Shown piece after piece: positions 21,718-31,895 of a stretch of 64,000 nt of DNA. The DNA is from Vombatus ursinus (Eukaryota > Chordata > Mammalia > Diprotodontia > Vombatidae). Under the pieces are notes generated by a model. That model worked only from the letters and a program-made list of their open reading frames with translations. It was not told the DNA's origin and searched no databases. The position numbers and the translations under genes are program-made. The stretch is from the NCBI RefSeq assembly GCF_900497805.2, contig NW_020954551.1:1752382-1816381 (forward strand). Reading direction: 5' to 3'. The number at the start of each line of letters is the position of its first letter. Positions within the stretch are counted from its first letter, which is position 1.

Positions 21718-21830
21718 GGTTAAATGTCTTGCCAAGGCTCCCACACGTTGTAATCATCAGAAGTAGATTTGAATCTCCAGGTACTCTGATTGCAGACTCA
21801 AGGTTCTTTCCAGATGAATACCGAAAGTTG
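21718..21830 (-). mobile_element. MIR-type SINE, type B, reverse, right part
   Basis: Continues ggttaaatgtcttgccaagg, agtagatttgaatctccagg, then the eroded head gttctttccag. Confidence 0.78.
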
Positions 21831-22039
21831 TCCCAATATCCAGGTTGCCATGCTATTCCCCTATGAATTGGAGGATTGTTGAGAGAGGTAAAAATTCACC
21901 TCAGGTCACCTTGAAGATCACTGAAATGAGGCTCAGGTGACCTTGCACCAGTGAGGTGGGTAGGTGGGAAGCAAGACTTTCCTCAAGGAAGGCAAATATC
22001 AGCCAAAGGAGGCATGATAGACAAGAACCTTCTATCTCT

Positions 22040-22215
22040 CTCTGGCTGTTTGCCCTCCTTCCTTTTTTCCTTCTTTCCTTCCTCATCTCCTTCCTGCCTG
22101 CCTTCCTTCCCTCTCTCTCACCATTCTTTGTTTCTTCTTTCCTTCCTTCCTTCCTTCCTTCCTTCCTTCCTCTCTCTATGTGTATATATATATATATATA
22201 TATAATATATATGAA
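22040..22215. repeat. (CTTC/CCTT)n followed by (TA)n
   Basis: Pyrimidine-rich cttccttc units to about 22,175, then gtgtatatatatatatatat. Confidence 0.95.
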
Positions 22216-22292
22216 GATTGATATGCCAGGGATGTGCTGGAGTCACCTCTAATTGGCTTGTGAGCCTTTACATTTTAAGCATGAGCATTTAA

Positions 22293-22540
22293 CAGTAACA
22301 AAAGCTAGCATATCTATAACACCTACTACGTACCAGGTAACTGTTTTAAGCACTTTACAAATACCTTATTTGATTCTCACAAGCCTGTGAGATATAATTA
22401 TGATCTCCATTTTACAATTGAGGAAATTGAGGCAAATAGAGTTTAAGTGACTTGCCCAGGGTCACACAGCTAGTGTCTAAGGCTGGATTTAAACTCAGAT
22501 TTTCCTAACTTCTGGCCCAGCACTCTATTCTAGGCTGTCC
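22293..22540 (-). mobile_element. MIR-type SINE, type A, full length, reverse
   Basis: Contains aacaaaagctagcatatcta, ctactacgtaccaggtaact, ccattttacaattgaggaaa, gtcacacagctagtgtctaa and the head ccagcactctattctaggct. Confidence 0.9.
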
Positions 22541-22549
22541 CAATTTACA

Positions 22550-22722
22550 TCTCAGAAATCAGCAATCTCTACAAATCAGGACTTGTTTTATTGTTCTGCC
22601 AATTATCTAGAATTAAGAAAGTGTTACTAATGCAGATTAAACTCCAAAGTGTGTGTGCATACATCCACACCACCCCCAGCCCAGTTGCTGTTAAACATTC
22701 ACCAGCACACCCCGATAATTGC
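22550..22722 (+). mobile_element. hAT-like MITE fragment (gctggtgaatgtttaac family)
   Basis: Contains acaaatcaggacttgtttta, agaattaagaaagtgttact and the end gttaaacattcaccagcaca. The same blocks occur at 43,608 (+) and 46,282 (-). The ends in those copies suggest a CAGTGGTATGCTGG-type inverted terminus. Confidence 0.55.
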
Positions 22723-22797
22723 TTCATAAACATTGCTTGCTCAGTTGGAGTGTGTTGGAAAAAGTGAATGCAGTCATCCCCAGATCCAAGGCTAACC

Positions 22798-22905
22798 ACA
22801 ACAATAGTAGCTGGCATTTACATAGTGCTTTAAGATTTACAAAGTACTTTATTGCCATCATCTCATTTGAGCCTTAGGACCCCTCCCCACCCCCATGAGG
22901 TTCCA
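22798..22905 (-). mobile_element. MIR-type SINE fragment, type A, reverse
   Basis: Contains aatagtagctggcatttaca, atagtgctttaagatttaca and catctcatttgagccttagg. Confidence 0.75.
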
Positions 22906-23125
22906 TGGAGAGCTCACCAGTATTCTCAGATATTAAAATATTTTAAAAGGCCACAGGAAAATGGCACAATCATGAGGAAATAACTAAGGACTAATACAGA
23001 AATGTGGCATGATAAGATTTGAATATCATGGGAAGCACTAACTCCCAATTTCCCAAAGACTTGCTATTAAGGTTGAGGACAACAAAAATATTTGTTCAGC
23101 TATGTTAGCAAAAAAAAAAAGATTT
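22906..23125. other. Unassigned stretch
   Basis: Nothing recognised apart from a short A-run near 23,110. Confidence 0.35.
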
Positions 23126-23245
23126 GATTCAATGAAACCGACATTTATTAATCACCTACTATTTATAAGACCCTGTGTTGCATATTGAGGACCCAGGACA
23201 AAACAGTTCCTGCCCTCAAGATTCTTTTATTTTACAGGAGAACAA
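23126..23245 (-). mobile_element. L2-like 3' terminus, reverse
   Basis: Contains accgacatttattaatcacc, the reverse L2 end, then cagttcctgccctcaagatt. It runs into the right arm of the inverted repeat, and only this arm keeps the complete L2 end. Confidence 0.7.
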
Positions 23246-23565
23246 GGAAAAGAGAAAACTACTAGTGGGAAAAGAGAAAACTACTAGTGGGGTAGATTCT
23301 TAGCTTGATGATGTTTTAATGATATTTTAACTCTTTAATAATTGGAAGAAGGAAGAAGGAGAACTATTCTTCCTAACCTAATTCTGAAGGAGAGAATGGT
23401 TGCTGATATAGAAATGATGGAAAACTTGGCAAAATGACCATTTCATACTAGAACTCACGATCAAGGAAGGAAAAGACAAATACGGCCCCATTAGCACCTT
23501 AGATTTGGGGCAAGCAGACTTGGAAGAGGTCAGGGAAAGGGAAGGTCAGCTACCAGTGACTAAAA
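23160..23565 (-). repeat. Right arm of the inverted repeat
   Basis: Reverse complement of 20,407-20,790 with about 14 substitutions plus a private 22-base tandem duplication (23,248-23,269 and 23,270-23,291). The shared block includes ggcaagcagacttggaagag-type sequence with no recognised family outside its L2-like end. Confidence 0.9.
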
Positions 23566-23977
23566 TTCTACTGAGGTAGTCAATATAGGAGAGATGAGAA
23601 GTTCCCAAGAATGAACTTCTGAAAACACCTAACAAAAAAAGATAGATGATATGATATGATTACGCAAATGTATGTATATGTATATATGTACAAATATGTA
23701 TGTGGATGCATATATATATATATTATACATATTATATTTAACATTAGTTTTCATAAATATGATAAGTGAACCCATGGGAGCTGATGGAATCACCAAGAAA
23801 AAGAGTGAAGAAAGAGAAGAGAACTCAGGACAGACCCTTCTTTGAGAATGGTCACAGCTGGAGGGCAGGACCTACCTGAGGATCCAGCAAAGGTAACTAA
23901 AAAGGGATGGACAGAGAGGAGGATGCCAGAAGACAGCAGGGGCACAAAAGAATTACCTAGAAGGACAGTTTGGTCTA
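23566..23977. other. Unassigned stretch with an AT-rich tract
   Basis: 23,665-23,735 is a tatgtata/atatat microsatellite; the rest is unrecognised. Confidence 0.4.
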
Positions 23978-24145
23978 TAACAGTGGGGTCAAACTGAAAT
24001 AGAAGTGGGGACTGCTAATCCATACATAAGGATCTCTGTGGACACATAATGACTTAGTTTCAAAATGTAATGTTATCTGTTTTATTGTATTTTTATTTCT
24101 TTTGTTAAAGTCTTCCCGATTACCCTATTCTGCAGTATGGTGGAT
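23978..24145 (+). mobile_element. hAT-type MITE, 3' truncated
   Basis: Begins cagtggggtcaaactgaaat and continues gtaatgttatctgttttatt then ttttgttaaagtcttcccga, as in the copy at 12,125. The right inverted end is missing. Confidence 0.65.
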
Positions 24146-24499
24146 CCACAATGTGATATGATGCAGGAAATGGAAGAAGAATGAAGAAAAAGAAAAAAAA
24201 GAAACATAAAATAAAGCAATTTAGAAATCATTGAAAATGTTGCAGAGACTACATTCAGATTCAGTTGAATGGTGGTGTGTGAAGCCTCATTACAAGGTTG
24301 AAAAGTGCATAGAAGTAGAGAACAGGGAGGCACAGACGGTGCTAGCTTTTTCTAGGAGACGGGCTGCAAAAGGAAAGGGGGAAATGGAGCTATGGCTAGG
24401 TAGGAAGGATGGAAAGGTGAAGTGAGAACTTCTAAAGAATGGGGGAGGTTAGCGAGTGTGGCAAGCAAACAATACTTACCAACCTTTAGGAAAATGAAC
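24146..24499. other. Unassigned stretch
   Basis: No recognised repeat; two short + frames (24,231-24,425 and 24,422-24,637) overlap, and the second runs into the LINE below. Confidence 0.35.
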
Positions 24500-24905
24500 T
24501 TTGCTTCAATTTTTCACAAAATTCTAGAATGTATTTTTAAATGGATCATTAATAGCCATCTTAAAAAAAAAAGCAGTGACTATGTAAGAGTTGGCAGGGT
24601 TCATCAGGTCAGAATAACTTCATTTCTTTTATTTTGACAAGGTTAATAAACTAGTAGATCAAGCTAATATGGTTAATAGAGTTTACTTGGATTTCAGCAA
24701 AATATTTAACAAAGTCTCTCATGTTCCCCTTATGGACAAAACGGAAAGAAGTGGGCTAGGTTGGTCAAATGACTGATCAAAAGTGTAGTCATTAGTGGGT
24801 CAATGTCAATATAGAGGGAAGTTTCCAGGACAGTACCCCAGGGATCAGTCATTGACACCTTGCTAGTTAACTTTATTGTCAAAAATCTTAAGAAAAATAT
24901 TATTT
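24500..24905 (+). mobile_element. CR1/L3 LINE, reverse transcriptase fragment
   Basis: The decayed RT reads LDFSKIFNKVSHV (family form LDFSKAFDKVSHA), then VISGSMS, and PQGSV at about 24,838, the conserved PQGS block. No open frame spans it. It belongs to the same insertion as the 3' pieces at 25,060 and 27,775 (inference from order, strand and family). Confidence 0.82.
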
Positions 24906-25059
24906 TCTCTTTATTTTCTTATTATTGCCCTTCCTCTTGGACACCTGCTTTTCTTTTGTACATATTTATGAGTGTCATAAACTTGATACAATTATTATTA
25001 TTATTATGCTGAAGACCTAAGAGCTTTAACTTTTAATAAATTCATTTATTTGTTCATTC

Positions 25060-25168
25060 ATTGAAGCATTAGACTTGTTCTGCTCATCTCCAGAAGAGCA
25101 GAAGTAGGAACAAAGGATGGAATTTTCAGAGAGGCAGATTCAGTTCAATCTTAGCAAAGTGCTCTACA
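25060..25168 (+). mobile_element. CR1/L3 LINE 3' region, left of nested element
   Basis: Contains gttctgctcatctccagaag then aatcttagcaaagtgctctaca. The last 13 bases (25,156-25,168) are the left TSD of the nested L1-derived element. Confidence 0.8.
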
Positions 25169-26016
25169 GGGGCAGAGCCAAGATGGCTGAGTGAAAGCAG
25201 TGACTTGCTTGAGCTTTCCCCCAAACCCCTCCAAATACCTATAAAAAATGGCTCAAAACAAATTCTAAAGCAGCAGAACCCACAAAAAGAGAGAGTGAAA
25301 CAAATTTACAGCCCAAGACAGCCTGGAGGGTTGATCAGAAAGGTATATCATGCCAGGCTAGGAGAGGATAGCAGTTCAGGGTGGGCATGCAAGCAGCACA
25401 GGCCTCAGCGAACCTGGGGTAGGCCTCAGAGGACTGAATCACAAGCAACTGTGATGGTTTCCAGACTTCTCAACCCATGAAAGCCAAAGACAACTTAGAA
25501 GGTCAGTGGGAAAAGTCTATTTCTGTGGTGAGAGAGAAGATAGGTCCCAGTCCCAGTTCCCAAGCTCAGCACCAGGGCGGCAGCTGCTTCCTGAACTTCT
25601 GGCCCACAGACTGAGGGGGAATCGAGTGGCTGATTAGAGGGGGATTGCAGGGATCTTTCTGCTGGTGCAGGATTCTCGTGCTTTGACCGTGTTTGGATCT
25701 GGGTCACAGTTCTGGGTGGCGGTCCTGAGGTGAGGAGGAGCACTGCTGTGGTGGAATTAGTAGTGGTGGTGGAGAGGAAATCTTCCTCACAGTTCCAAGG
25801 CAGAAAAGAGTGCTTGTGGTCACTCACAGACCAGAGCACAGACCAGGAAAGAAGTAAACACCTCTCCCCTAATCATACCACCTTGGAAGAACTGAAAATT
25901 TACAGGTCCCTAGAAGTATCTCTGAAAACAGCTGCACAAAACCCCCAAAGCTTTTCCCCAAAGGGGAAACAGACCCCTACCTTAACAAAGAATTTATAAC
26001 TCAACTGGCTGGGATC

Positions 26017-27103
26017 ATGAGCAAGCAGTATAAAGAGTCAGACTATAGAATCTTACTTTGGTGACAAAGATCAAAACATACAACCAGAAGAAGACAACAA
26101 AGTCAAAGCTCCTACATCCCTAGCCTCCAAGAAAAATATGAATTGGTCCCAGGCCATGGAAGAGCTCAAAAAGGATTTTGAGAAGCAAGTAAGAGAAGTA
26201 GAAGAAAAACTGAGAGTGCTGCAAGAAAATGAAAAACAAGTCAACAGCTTGCTAAAGGAGACCCAAAAAAAATACTGAAGAAAATAACACTATTAGGCTA
26301 TTAGCTATTAAACTATTAAAAAATGGCCTAACCCAAATGGCAAAAGAGGTCCAAAAAGTCAATGAGGAGAGGAATGCTCTAAAAAGCAAAATTGGACAAA
26401 TGGAAAAGGAAGTCCAAAATATTACTGAAGAAAATACTTCCTTAAAAATCAGAATGGAGCAATTGGAAGCTAGTTACTTTGTGAGAAATCAAGACACTGT
26501 AACAAATCCAAAAGAATGAAAAAATGGAAGAGAATGTGAAATATCTCATTGGAAAAACAACTGACCTGGAAAATAGATCCAAGAGAGAGAATTTAAAAAT
26601 TATTGGACTATCTGAAAGCCATGATCAAAAAAAGAGCTTAGACGTCATCTTTCAAGAAATTATCAAGGAAAACTGCCCTGATATTTTAGAACCAGAAAGC
26701 AAAATAGAAATCGAAAGAATCCACTGATTACCTCCTGAAAGAGATCCCCAAAGGAAAACTCTTAGGAATATTGTAGCCAAATTCCAGAGTTCCCAGGTCA
26801 AGGAGAAAATATTGCAAGCAGCCAGAAAGAAACAATTCAAGTATTCTGGAAACACAATCAGGATAACACAAGATTTAGCAACTTCTACATTAAGGGACTG
26901 CAGGGCATGGAATATAATATTCTGGAGGGCAAAGGAGATAGGATTACAACGAAAAAATCACTTACCCAGCAAAACTGAGTATAATCCTTCAGGGGAAAAA
27001 ATGGTCATTCAATGAAATAGGGGACTTTCAAGCATTCTTGATGAAAAGATCAGAGATGAATAGAAAATTTGACTTTCAAATACAAGACTCAAGTGAAATA
27101 TGA
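26017..27103 (+). pseudogene. L1 ORF1 (ORF1p-like), broken
   Basis: ORF1p is the trimeric RNA-binding chaperone of L1. A coiled-coil region is seen in pieces (KRMEQ-type heptads; ALKSKIGQMEKEVQNITEEN near 26,370), then the RRM-like domain (TDLENRSKRENLKIIGLSES near 26,565) and the C-terminal domain (RAWNIIFWRAKEIGLQRKNH, then LPSKTEYNPSGEK). Several stops and shifts break it; the longest open pieces are 60-67 codons. The start ATG sits after the 5' UTR in the same context as in the 1,878 copy. The end is placed at TGA 27,101-27,103 by position in the family. Confidence 0.82.
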
Positions 27104-27248
27104 AGAGGTAAACAGGAAAGAGAAATCATAAGAGACTTATTAAAGTTGAACTGTTTACATTCCTGTAGGGAAAGATGATATTTGTAACTCATGAGTCCTG
27201 TGTCATTATTAAGGTAGTGGGAGGGAAAAAATTATATCTATGTATGTA

Positions 27249-27269
27249 TAGATAGATAGATAGATAGAT

Positions 27270-27335
<66 letters not shown>
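27249..27335. repeat. (GATA)n microsatellite inside the L1-derived element
   Basis: About 21 GATA units with one break (gatagatgatag). It lies between the ORF1 end and the inter-ORF purine block. Confidence 0.98.
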
Positions 27336-27774
27336 GGGCACAGGATGAGTTGAAGATGAAGGGGTGATATCTGGAAAATAAAACTAAGGAGTGAGAGAGG
27401 ATTATACTGGGAGAAAGAGAAAGGAAGAGGTAGAATGGTGTAATTTATCTTACATGAAACAGACAAGAAAAAGCTTTTACAGTGGAGGGGAAATGGGGGA
27501 AGGTGAGAGGGAATGAGTGAATCTTATTCTCATATGATTTGACTTAAGGAGGGAATAACATACACAATTGGATATGGAAATCTATCTTACCCTATAGGAA
27601 AATAAAGGGGAAAGGGGACAAGAAAGCAGGGGGATGATAGAGGGGAGGGCAGATTGGGGGAGAAGAGGGACAGGGTCAATAGAGATAATAGAATAAATGG
27701 GGGGCAGGATAGAATGAAGGGAAAAATACTTAGTTTTTCACAACATGAAAAAAAAGAAACAAAAGTGCTCTACA

Positions 27775-27960
27775 AAAGTACAACAGTCTGCCTTCAGATT
27801 TAGTGGGTTCTCCTTCACTAAAGGTCTTCAAGCAAAGAGTAGATGGCCATATATGAAGGGCTGGGAGTTCCCTGCCAATGGAGATTTTCAATCAGAAGGA
27901 AGATGACTCCCTTTTGTAGTTGTAAAGAGATTTCATGCTTCAGGAATGTGTGGAACTCTA
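27775..27960 (+). mobile_element. CR1/L3 LINE 3' region, right of nested element
   Basis: Contains cagatttagtgggttctcct then actaaaggtcttcaagcaaa and gtagatggccatatatga, the block that follows directly in other L3 copies. With the nested element and one TSD copy removed, the L3 reading is continuous. Confidence 0.8.
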
Positions 27961-28478
27961 CTGTTCCACTTCAGGTAGACTAAGGTTAAAAAGAAAGATA
28001 TTGCCCACCCTTACAGAGCTCAACTGCCTATTATTTCTTGACCCCAAAAGAAAGTATACACCAATGATACATGTAAATATCTAGGATATAACCATCCTGA
28101 GTCTCAGCTCCCAGTTCTGATACTGGAATATGTTATGGCAAAATAAAAGGTCTAGATACTAGACCAACATTTCTAAAACTGCAAACTGATAAAAGATGCT
28201 ATCTAACCTTTGACCAAGTGTATATTCCTTTAATAAACAACTTATTCAGGCACACTGAATATGCAGACCCTATGAATATTCTAATTGTAAGTAAGCCAGA
28301 AAAACACAAGAGTGCATAGCTGGCTTGGTGCAATTTCTTTGGTGCCTGGTGGCTACATCTTAGATTCCTCAAGGACCCCAAGATTCCTGGTTGTTTCTGC
28401 TTGTGAGTTGCTTCCTTTTCCTGGAGGGGTAAGGATGAGAAGAGGACAATGTCTAACCTGTCCTCATCACTACATGAT
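27961..28478. other. Unassigned stretch
   Basis: No recognised repeat. The two opposing frames near 28,200-28,530 show no domain. Confidence 0.35.
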
Positions 28479-28494
28479 CTCAAAGGTCCTTTCT

Positions 28495-29535
28495 TTTTTT
28501 TTAAATTTTTTTATTAATTTATTTTGATTTATCAATAATCACTTCCATATGCTTTTGAGTTTAAAATTTTTCTCCCCCTTCCTCCCCACCACCCTCTCAA
28601 GATGGCACACAATCTGATATAGGCTATACATTTACATTCATATTAAACATATTTTCACATTAGTGATGTTGTAAGTAGAAATTAAAACCAATAGGAGGAA
28701 CCATCAGAAAGAGGAAACAAAACTCAACAGAAGAGAAAAAAATAACAATTCCATAGTTTTTTTCTTTGGGTGTGGATAGCATTTTCCATCACAAGGCCTC
28801 TGGAGATGTCTTAGATCCTTGTATTACCAGGAAGGGTTAAGTTTATCAATATTAGTCATCACACAATGTGGCTGTTATTGTGTACAACACTCTCTTGGTT
28901 CTGCTCACTTCACTCAGCATCAGACCATACAAGTCTTTCCAGGTTTTTCTGAGGTCAGCCTGTTCATCATTTCTTATAGCACAATAGTATTCCATCACAT
29001 TCATATACCACAACTTGCTTAGCCATTCCCCAATTGATGGGCATCCTCTCAATTTCCAATTCTTTGCCACCACAAAAAGAACTGCTATGAATATTTTTGT
29101 ACATGTAGGTCCTTTTCCTGTTTGTGCGATCTCTTTGGGATATAGCCCTAGAAGTGCTGCTGCTGGGTCAAAGGGTATGCACCTTTTTATAGCCCTTTGG
29201 GCATAGTTCCAAATTGCTCTCCAAAATGGTTGGATCATTTCACACCTCCACCAACAATGCATTAGTGTTCCAATTTTCCCACATCTTCTCCAACATTATT
29301 TTCCTGTTTTGTCACGTTGGCCATTCTGATAGGTGTGATGTGGTACCTCAGAGTTGTTTTGATTTGCATTTCTCTAATCAATAGTGATTTAGAGCATTTT
29401 TTCATATGACTGTAGATGGCTTTAATTTCTTCATCTGAGAACTGTCTGTTCATATCCTTTGACCACTTATCAATTGGGGAATGACTTGTATTGTATAAAT
29501 TTGACTTAATTCTCTATATATTTTAGAAATGAGGC
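28495..29535 (-). mobile_element. 5'-truncated L1, reverse, with perfect TSD
   Basis: About 1.04 kb of L1 3' end on the - strand: T-rich left edge (the poly(A) tail reversed), C-rich block (reverse of the G-rich 3' UTR), then the ORF2 C-terminus. It is flanked by CTCAAAGGTCCTTTCT at 28,479-28,494 and 29,536-29,551, a perfect 16-base TSD. It breaks off within ORF2 at the point matching about 5,700 in the first L1. A perfect TSD and a 136-codon open piece mark it as younger than most repeats here. Confidence 0.95.
28852..29262 (-). pseudogene. L1 ORF2 C-terminal domain, 136-codon open piece
   Basis: The open frame reads HCWWRCEMIQPFW near its start, PFDPAAALLGLYP, TCTKIFIAVLFVVAKNWK, EWLSKLWYMNVMEYYCAIR and SEVSRTKR near its end. 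This is the standard L1 ORF2 C-terminal segment including its conserved C and W residues. Further ORF2 sequence continues to 29,453 in another piece. Confidence 0.92.
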
Positions 29536-29551
29536 CTCAAAGGTCCTTTCT

Positions 29552-30464
29552 GACTGTATTATTTCTATGACCAACTATTTCAAGGTCAACATAATCACTT
29601 TTGAACAGCAATCAATACTCACTTATTAGAATTCTTTATAAAAGAATTTACAATAATATTCCTTAAATAAATAGCCATCTCCTTGGGCATATGTAAAATA
29701 CTATTTGATTTATTCTGCCAACTGGGAGGCCTAGTTAGTCCAATTGGCCAACTGTCAGCCTGGAAGGCCCAGAGGGAATAAGATAAAATAAGTTCCAGTG
29801 GGTTGTAGTGAGGACAATACTTGGATTGGGGGCAAAGTGAAGCGTAATGATGCCCAGCTCAGGAAAGAGATTCTGGCATATATGGGGTGGACAGCACATG
29901 GAAGCAAAGGCTAGAAAGCCAGTGGGAGATAGTGGGAGAAAGCTCAGGGAACCTCCATCTTCAGCCCAGCTTTGCCACTAATTCATGGAGTTACCTGGGG
30001 CATGTTGTTTATCTCCATATTTCAGCTTCCACGTCTCTATATTGAGGTAACTTGGAAGAACCAATCTTTAAGGTCTCCTTCAGATAGTGTTCTATGTTTT
30101 GACAAATAATAACAACCTCTCTAGCCCAGCTGCTGTGTAACTGAGGCGCACTCATAACCCCCCCTCTCCCGGATCCACTCCTCATTCCTTAGACTTTGCC
30201 ACCATTCATCAGCTGCCTTCTTACCTTGGAACATCCCCCCAATCTTGCTGGTCATTTCACCCTGGAAATTCTCTTCACCACAGTTACCCTCCCCATCCCA
30301 TGGTTCTTCCCATAACCCCCATTTGGAGGAAGTGCCCAGACCAGGATTCTTCACTCTTCTCTGAGCTCCAGTCCTGACCATCTGGACCTCACCACCATGC
30401 CCCTATACCAGCAAGACCTTTTCCTCTTTGCTCTTTCTCTTCAGCTATCTTTTATGTGTTGTCT
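29552..30464. other. Unassigned stretch
   Basis: No confident repeat until the L2 end below. 30,120-30,460 is C-rich and may be the upstream part of that L2 copy, but I could not align it. Confidence 0.35.
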
Positions 30465-30592
30465 TCCCTCATTAAGCTTCTGGAGGGCAGGCACCTTCTT
30501 TCTTTTTGCTTATATTTGTATTCCTAGAATTCAGTACTTAGTTCTTAGCAAATAGTATTTGCTTAACAGATTATTGTTGAGTTGAATTGACC
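30465..30592 (+). mobile_element. L2 3' terminus
   Basis: Contains cttctggagggcaggcacct, tttgtattcctagaattcag, then gcaaatagtatttgcttaac. Confidence 0.75.
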
Positions 30593-30644
30593 TCTTTTCA
30601 CTGACTTCTATGTCTGATTCGAAAAAGAAAGGTTATATTTGTGG

Positions 30645-30855
30645 ATGCCCATTCCTGGACCATTAGATTAGAGGTCATTCCAGAAGGGATCTCGGAGGGC
30701 AGCTAACCCAAATCCTTCATTTTATAGATGAAGAAACTAAAGAGTTTAAGTGACTTGCTCAAGGTCATTCAGTAAGCAGCAGAGGTGGGATTTGAACCCA
30801 GGTCCCATGACTCCAGAGCCAATGTGCTTTCCATTGTACCATGCTGCCTCCTGGG
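30645..30855 (-). mobile_element. MIR-type SINE, type B, reverse, full length
   Basis: Contains agaagggatctcggagggca, cattttatagatgaagaaac, gggatttgaacccaggtccc, and the head tttccattgtaccatgctgc. Confidence 0.9.
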
Positions 30856-31261
30856 AGCTGAGCGTTCCGTGACAGTGAAACTTTGCCCTGAACTGCACCA
30901 GGAATTTGAGTATAGGGAGCCTGGTTCAGTATAAACATTTTCTACTGAAATTGCTTCAATTCTGTCATTTGCTTTGGAAGAAATAATTTCTGATGGAGTA
31001 AGAGGACTTATTTGGGAAATCTATAATGAGCATGTACTTCAAATAACAGAACTAGGCAGCTTCAGCTGAAGAGCTCAGGCTTGTCACAGCTAACGGAAGG
31101 GAAAGGGGGCTCTCCAACGGCCCTTACTGAAGGAAGGAGACAGACATGAAAAGCAAAGGGCCCTGATGACAGCTCTCCCATTTTTCCACCTTCAATTTGC
31201 AGGTTTCAGGGAAACCAATTACCAGTCTGCTCAGACCGTGTCAGGTATAGAGGAGAGATAC
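30856..31261. other. Unassigned stretch
   Basis: No repeat or gene recognised. Confidence 0.35.
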
Positions 31262-31445
31262 TGGGCCCTGGGACTGCTAGACGTGGAGGCCCAGAGTCTA
31301 GGTCTGAGTGACATACTCTGCCACTTACTCGATGCGTGGTCTATGAGAAGTCACCCTCTCTGGGCCTCCGTTTCTGCATCTGCAAAATGAGGCAGTTGAA
31401 CTAGAGGCCTCTTTGGTTCCTTTAAATTCTGGATCTCTTATCCTA
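31262..31445 (+). mobile_element. MIR-type SINE, type B
   Basis: Contains gggcctccgtttctgcatct, gcaaaatgaggcagttgaac, and the tail tagaggcctctttggttcct. Confidence 0.85.
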
Positions 31446-31601
31446 AATACCTTTTTTTTTTCCTGGAAGTGTTCAGCAAACTTTACTTCTATCAGTGTGG
31501 ACAACACTGTATTGAGGTGACCAGGGAAACAGAGAAGCAGTTACCCATGGAGCAAGCCTGGTGGGGCACGACAGAGGGTATTCAGCATTGCATCAAATGG
31601 G

Positions 31602-31604
<3 letters not shown>

Positions 31605-31633
<29 letters not shown>
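31605..31633. repeat. (GT)n microsatellite
   Basis: About 14 GT units. Confidence 0.98.
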
Positions 31634-31637
<4 letters not shown>

Positions 31638-31654
31638 GGATAGATTTTTGCTAG

Positions 31655-31895
31655 ATCATCATCATCATAATTATCAATAGCTACTTTTATTTAGAGCTTT
31701 ACAGTTTAGAAAGAGTTTTTTTATTCACACAAAAGCCATGCACAGTAAGTGGTACAAGTATTACTATTCTCATTGTACAGATAATGAAGTTGAGGTTCAT
31801 AAAGTGAAGTGACTCACCTATTGGTCATACACGTAGTAAGTGACAGAGGGACTTGAACCCAGGTCTTCTGGCTCTGAGTTCTTTTTACTGTGGCA
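31655..31895 (-). mobile_element. MIR-type SINE, type A, full length, reverse
   Basis: Contains tcaatagctacttttattta, tctcattgtacagataatga and gacttgaacccaggtcttct, with a short (ATC)n at its left end. Confidence 0.85.

Larger units (their letters stand above)
25169..27761 (+). mobile_element. L1-derived element with ORF1 but no ORF2 (HAL1-like)
   Basis: Starts with the intact L1 5' end (ggcagagccaagatggctga) and has about 850 bases of 5' UTR, a broken but full-span ORF1, and the inter-ORF purine block. It then stops just where ORF2 should begin, at cttagtttttcacaacatg followed by an A-rich tail. It is flanked by a perfect 13-base TSD, AAAGTGCTCTACA (25,156-25,168 and 27,762-27,774). The TSD shows that a 2.6-kb RNA lacking ORF2 was inserted, rather than ORF2 being lost later. 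This layout is known as half-L1 (HAL1) in mammals. Confidence 0.9.
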
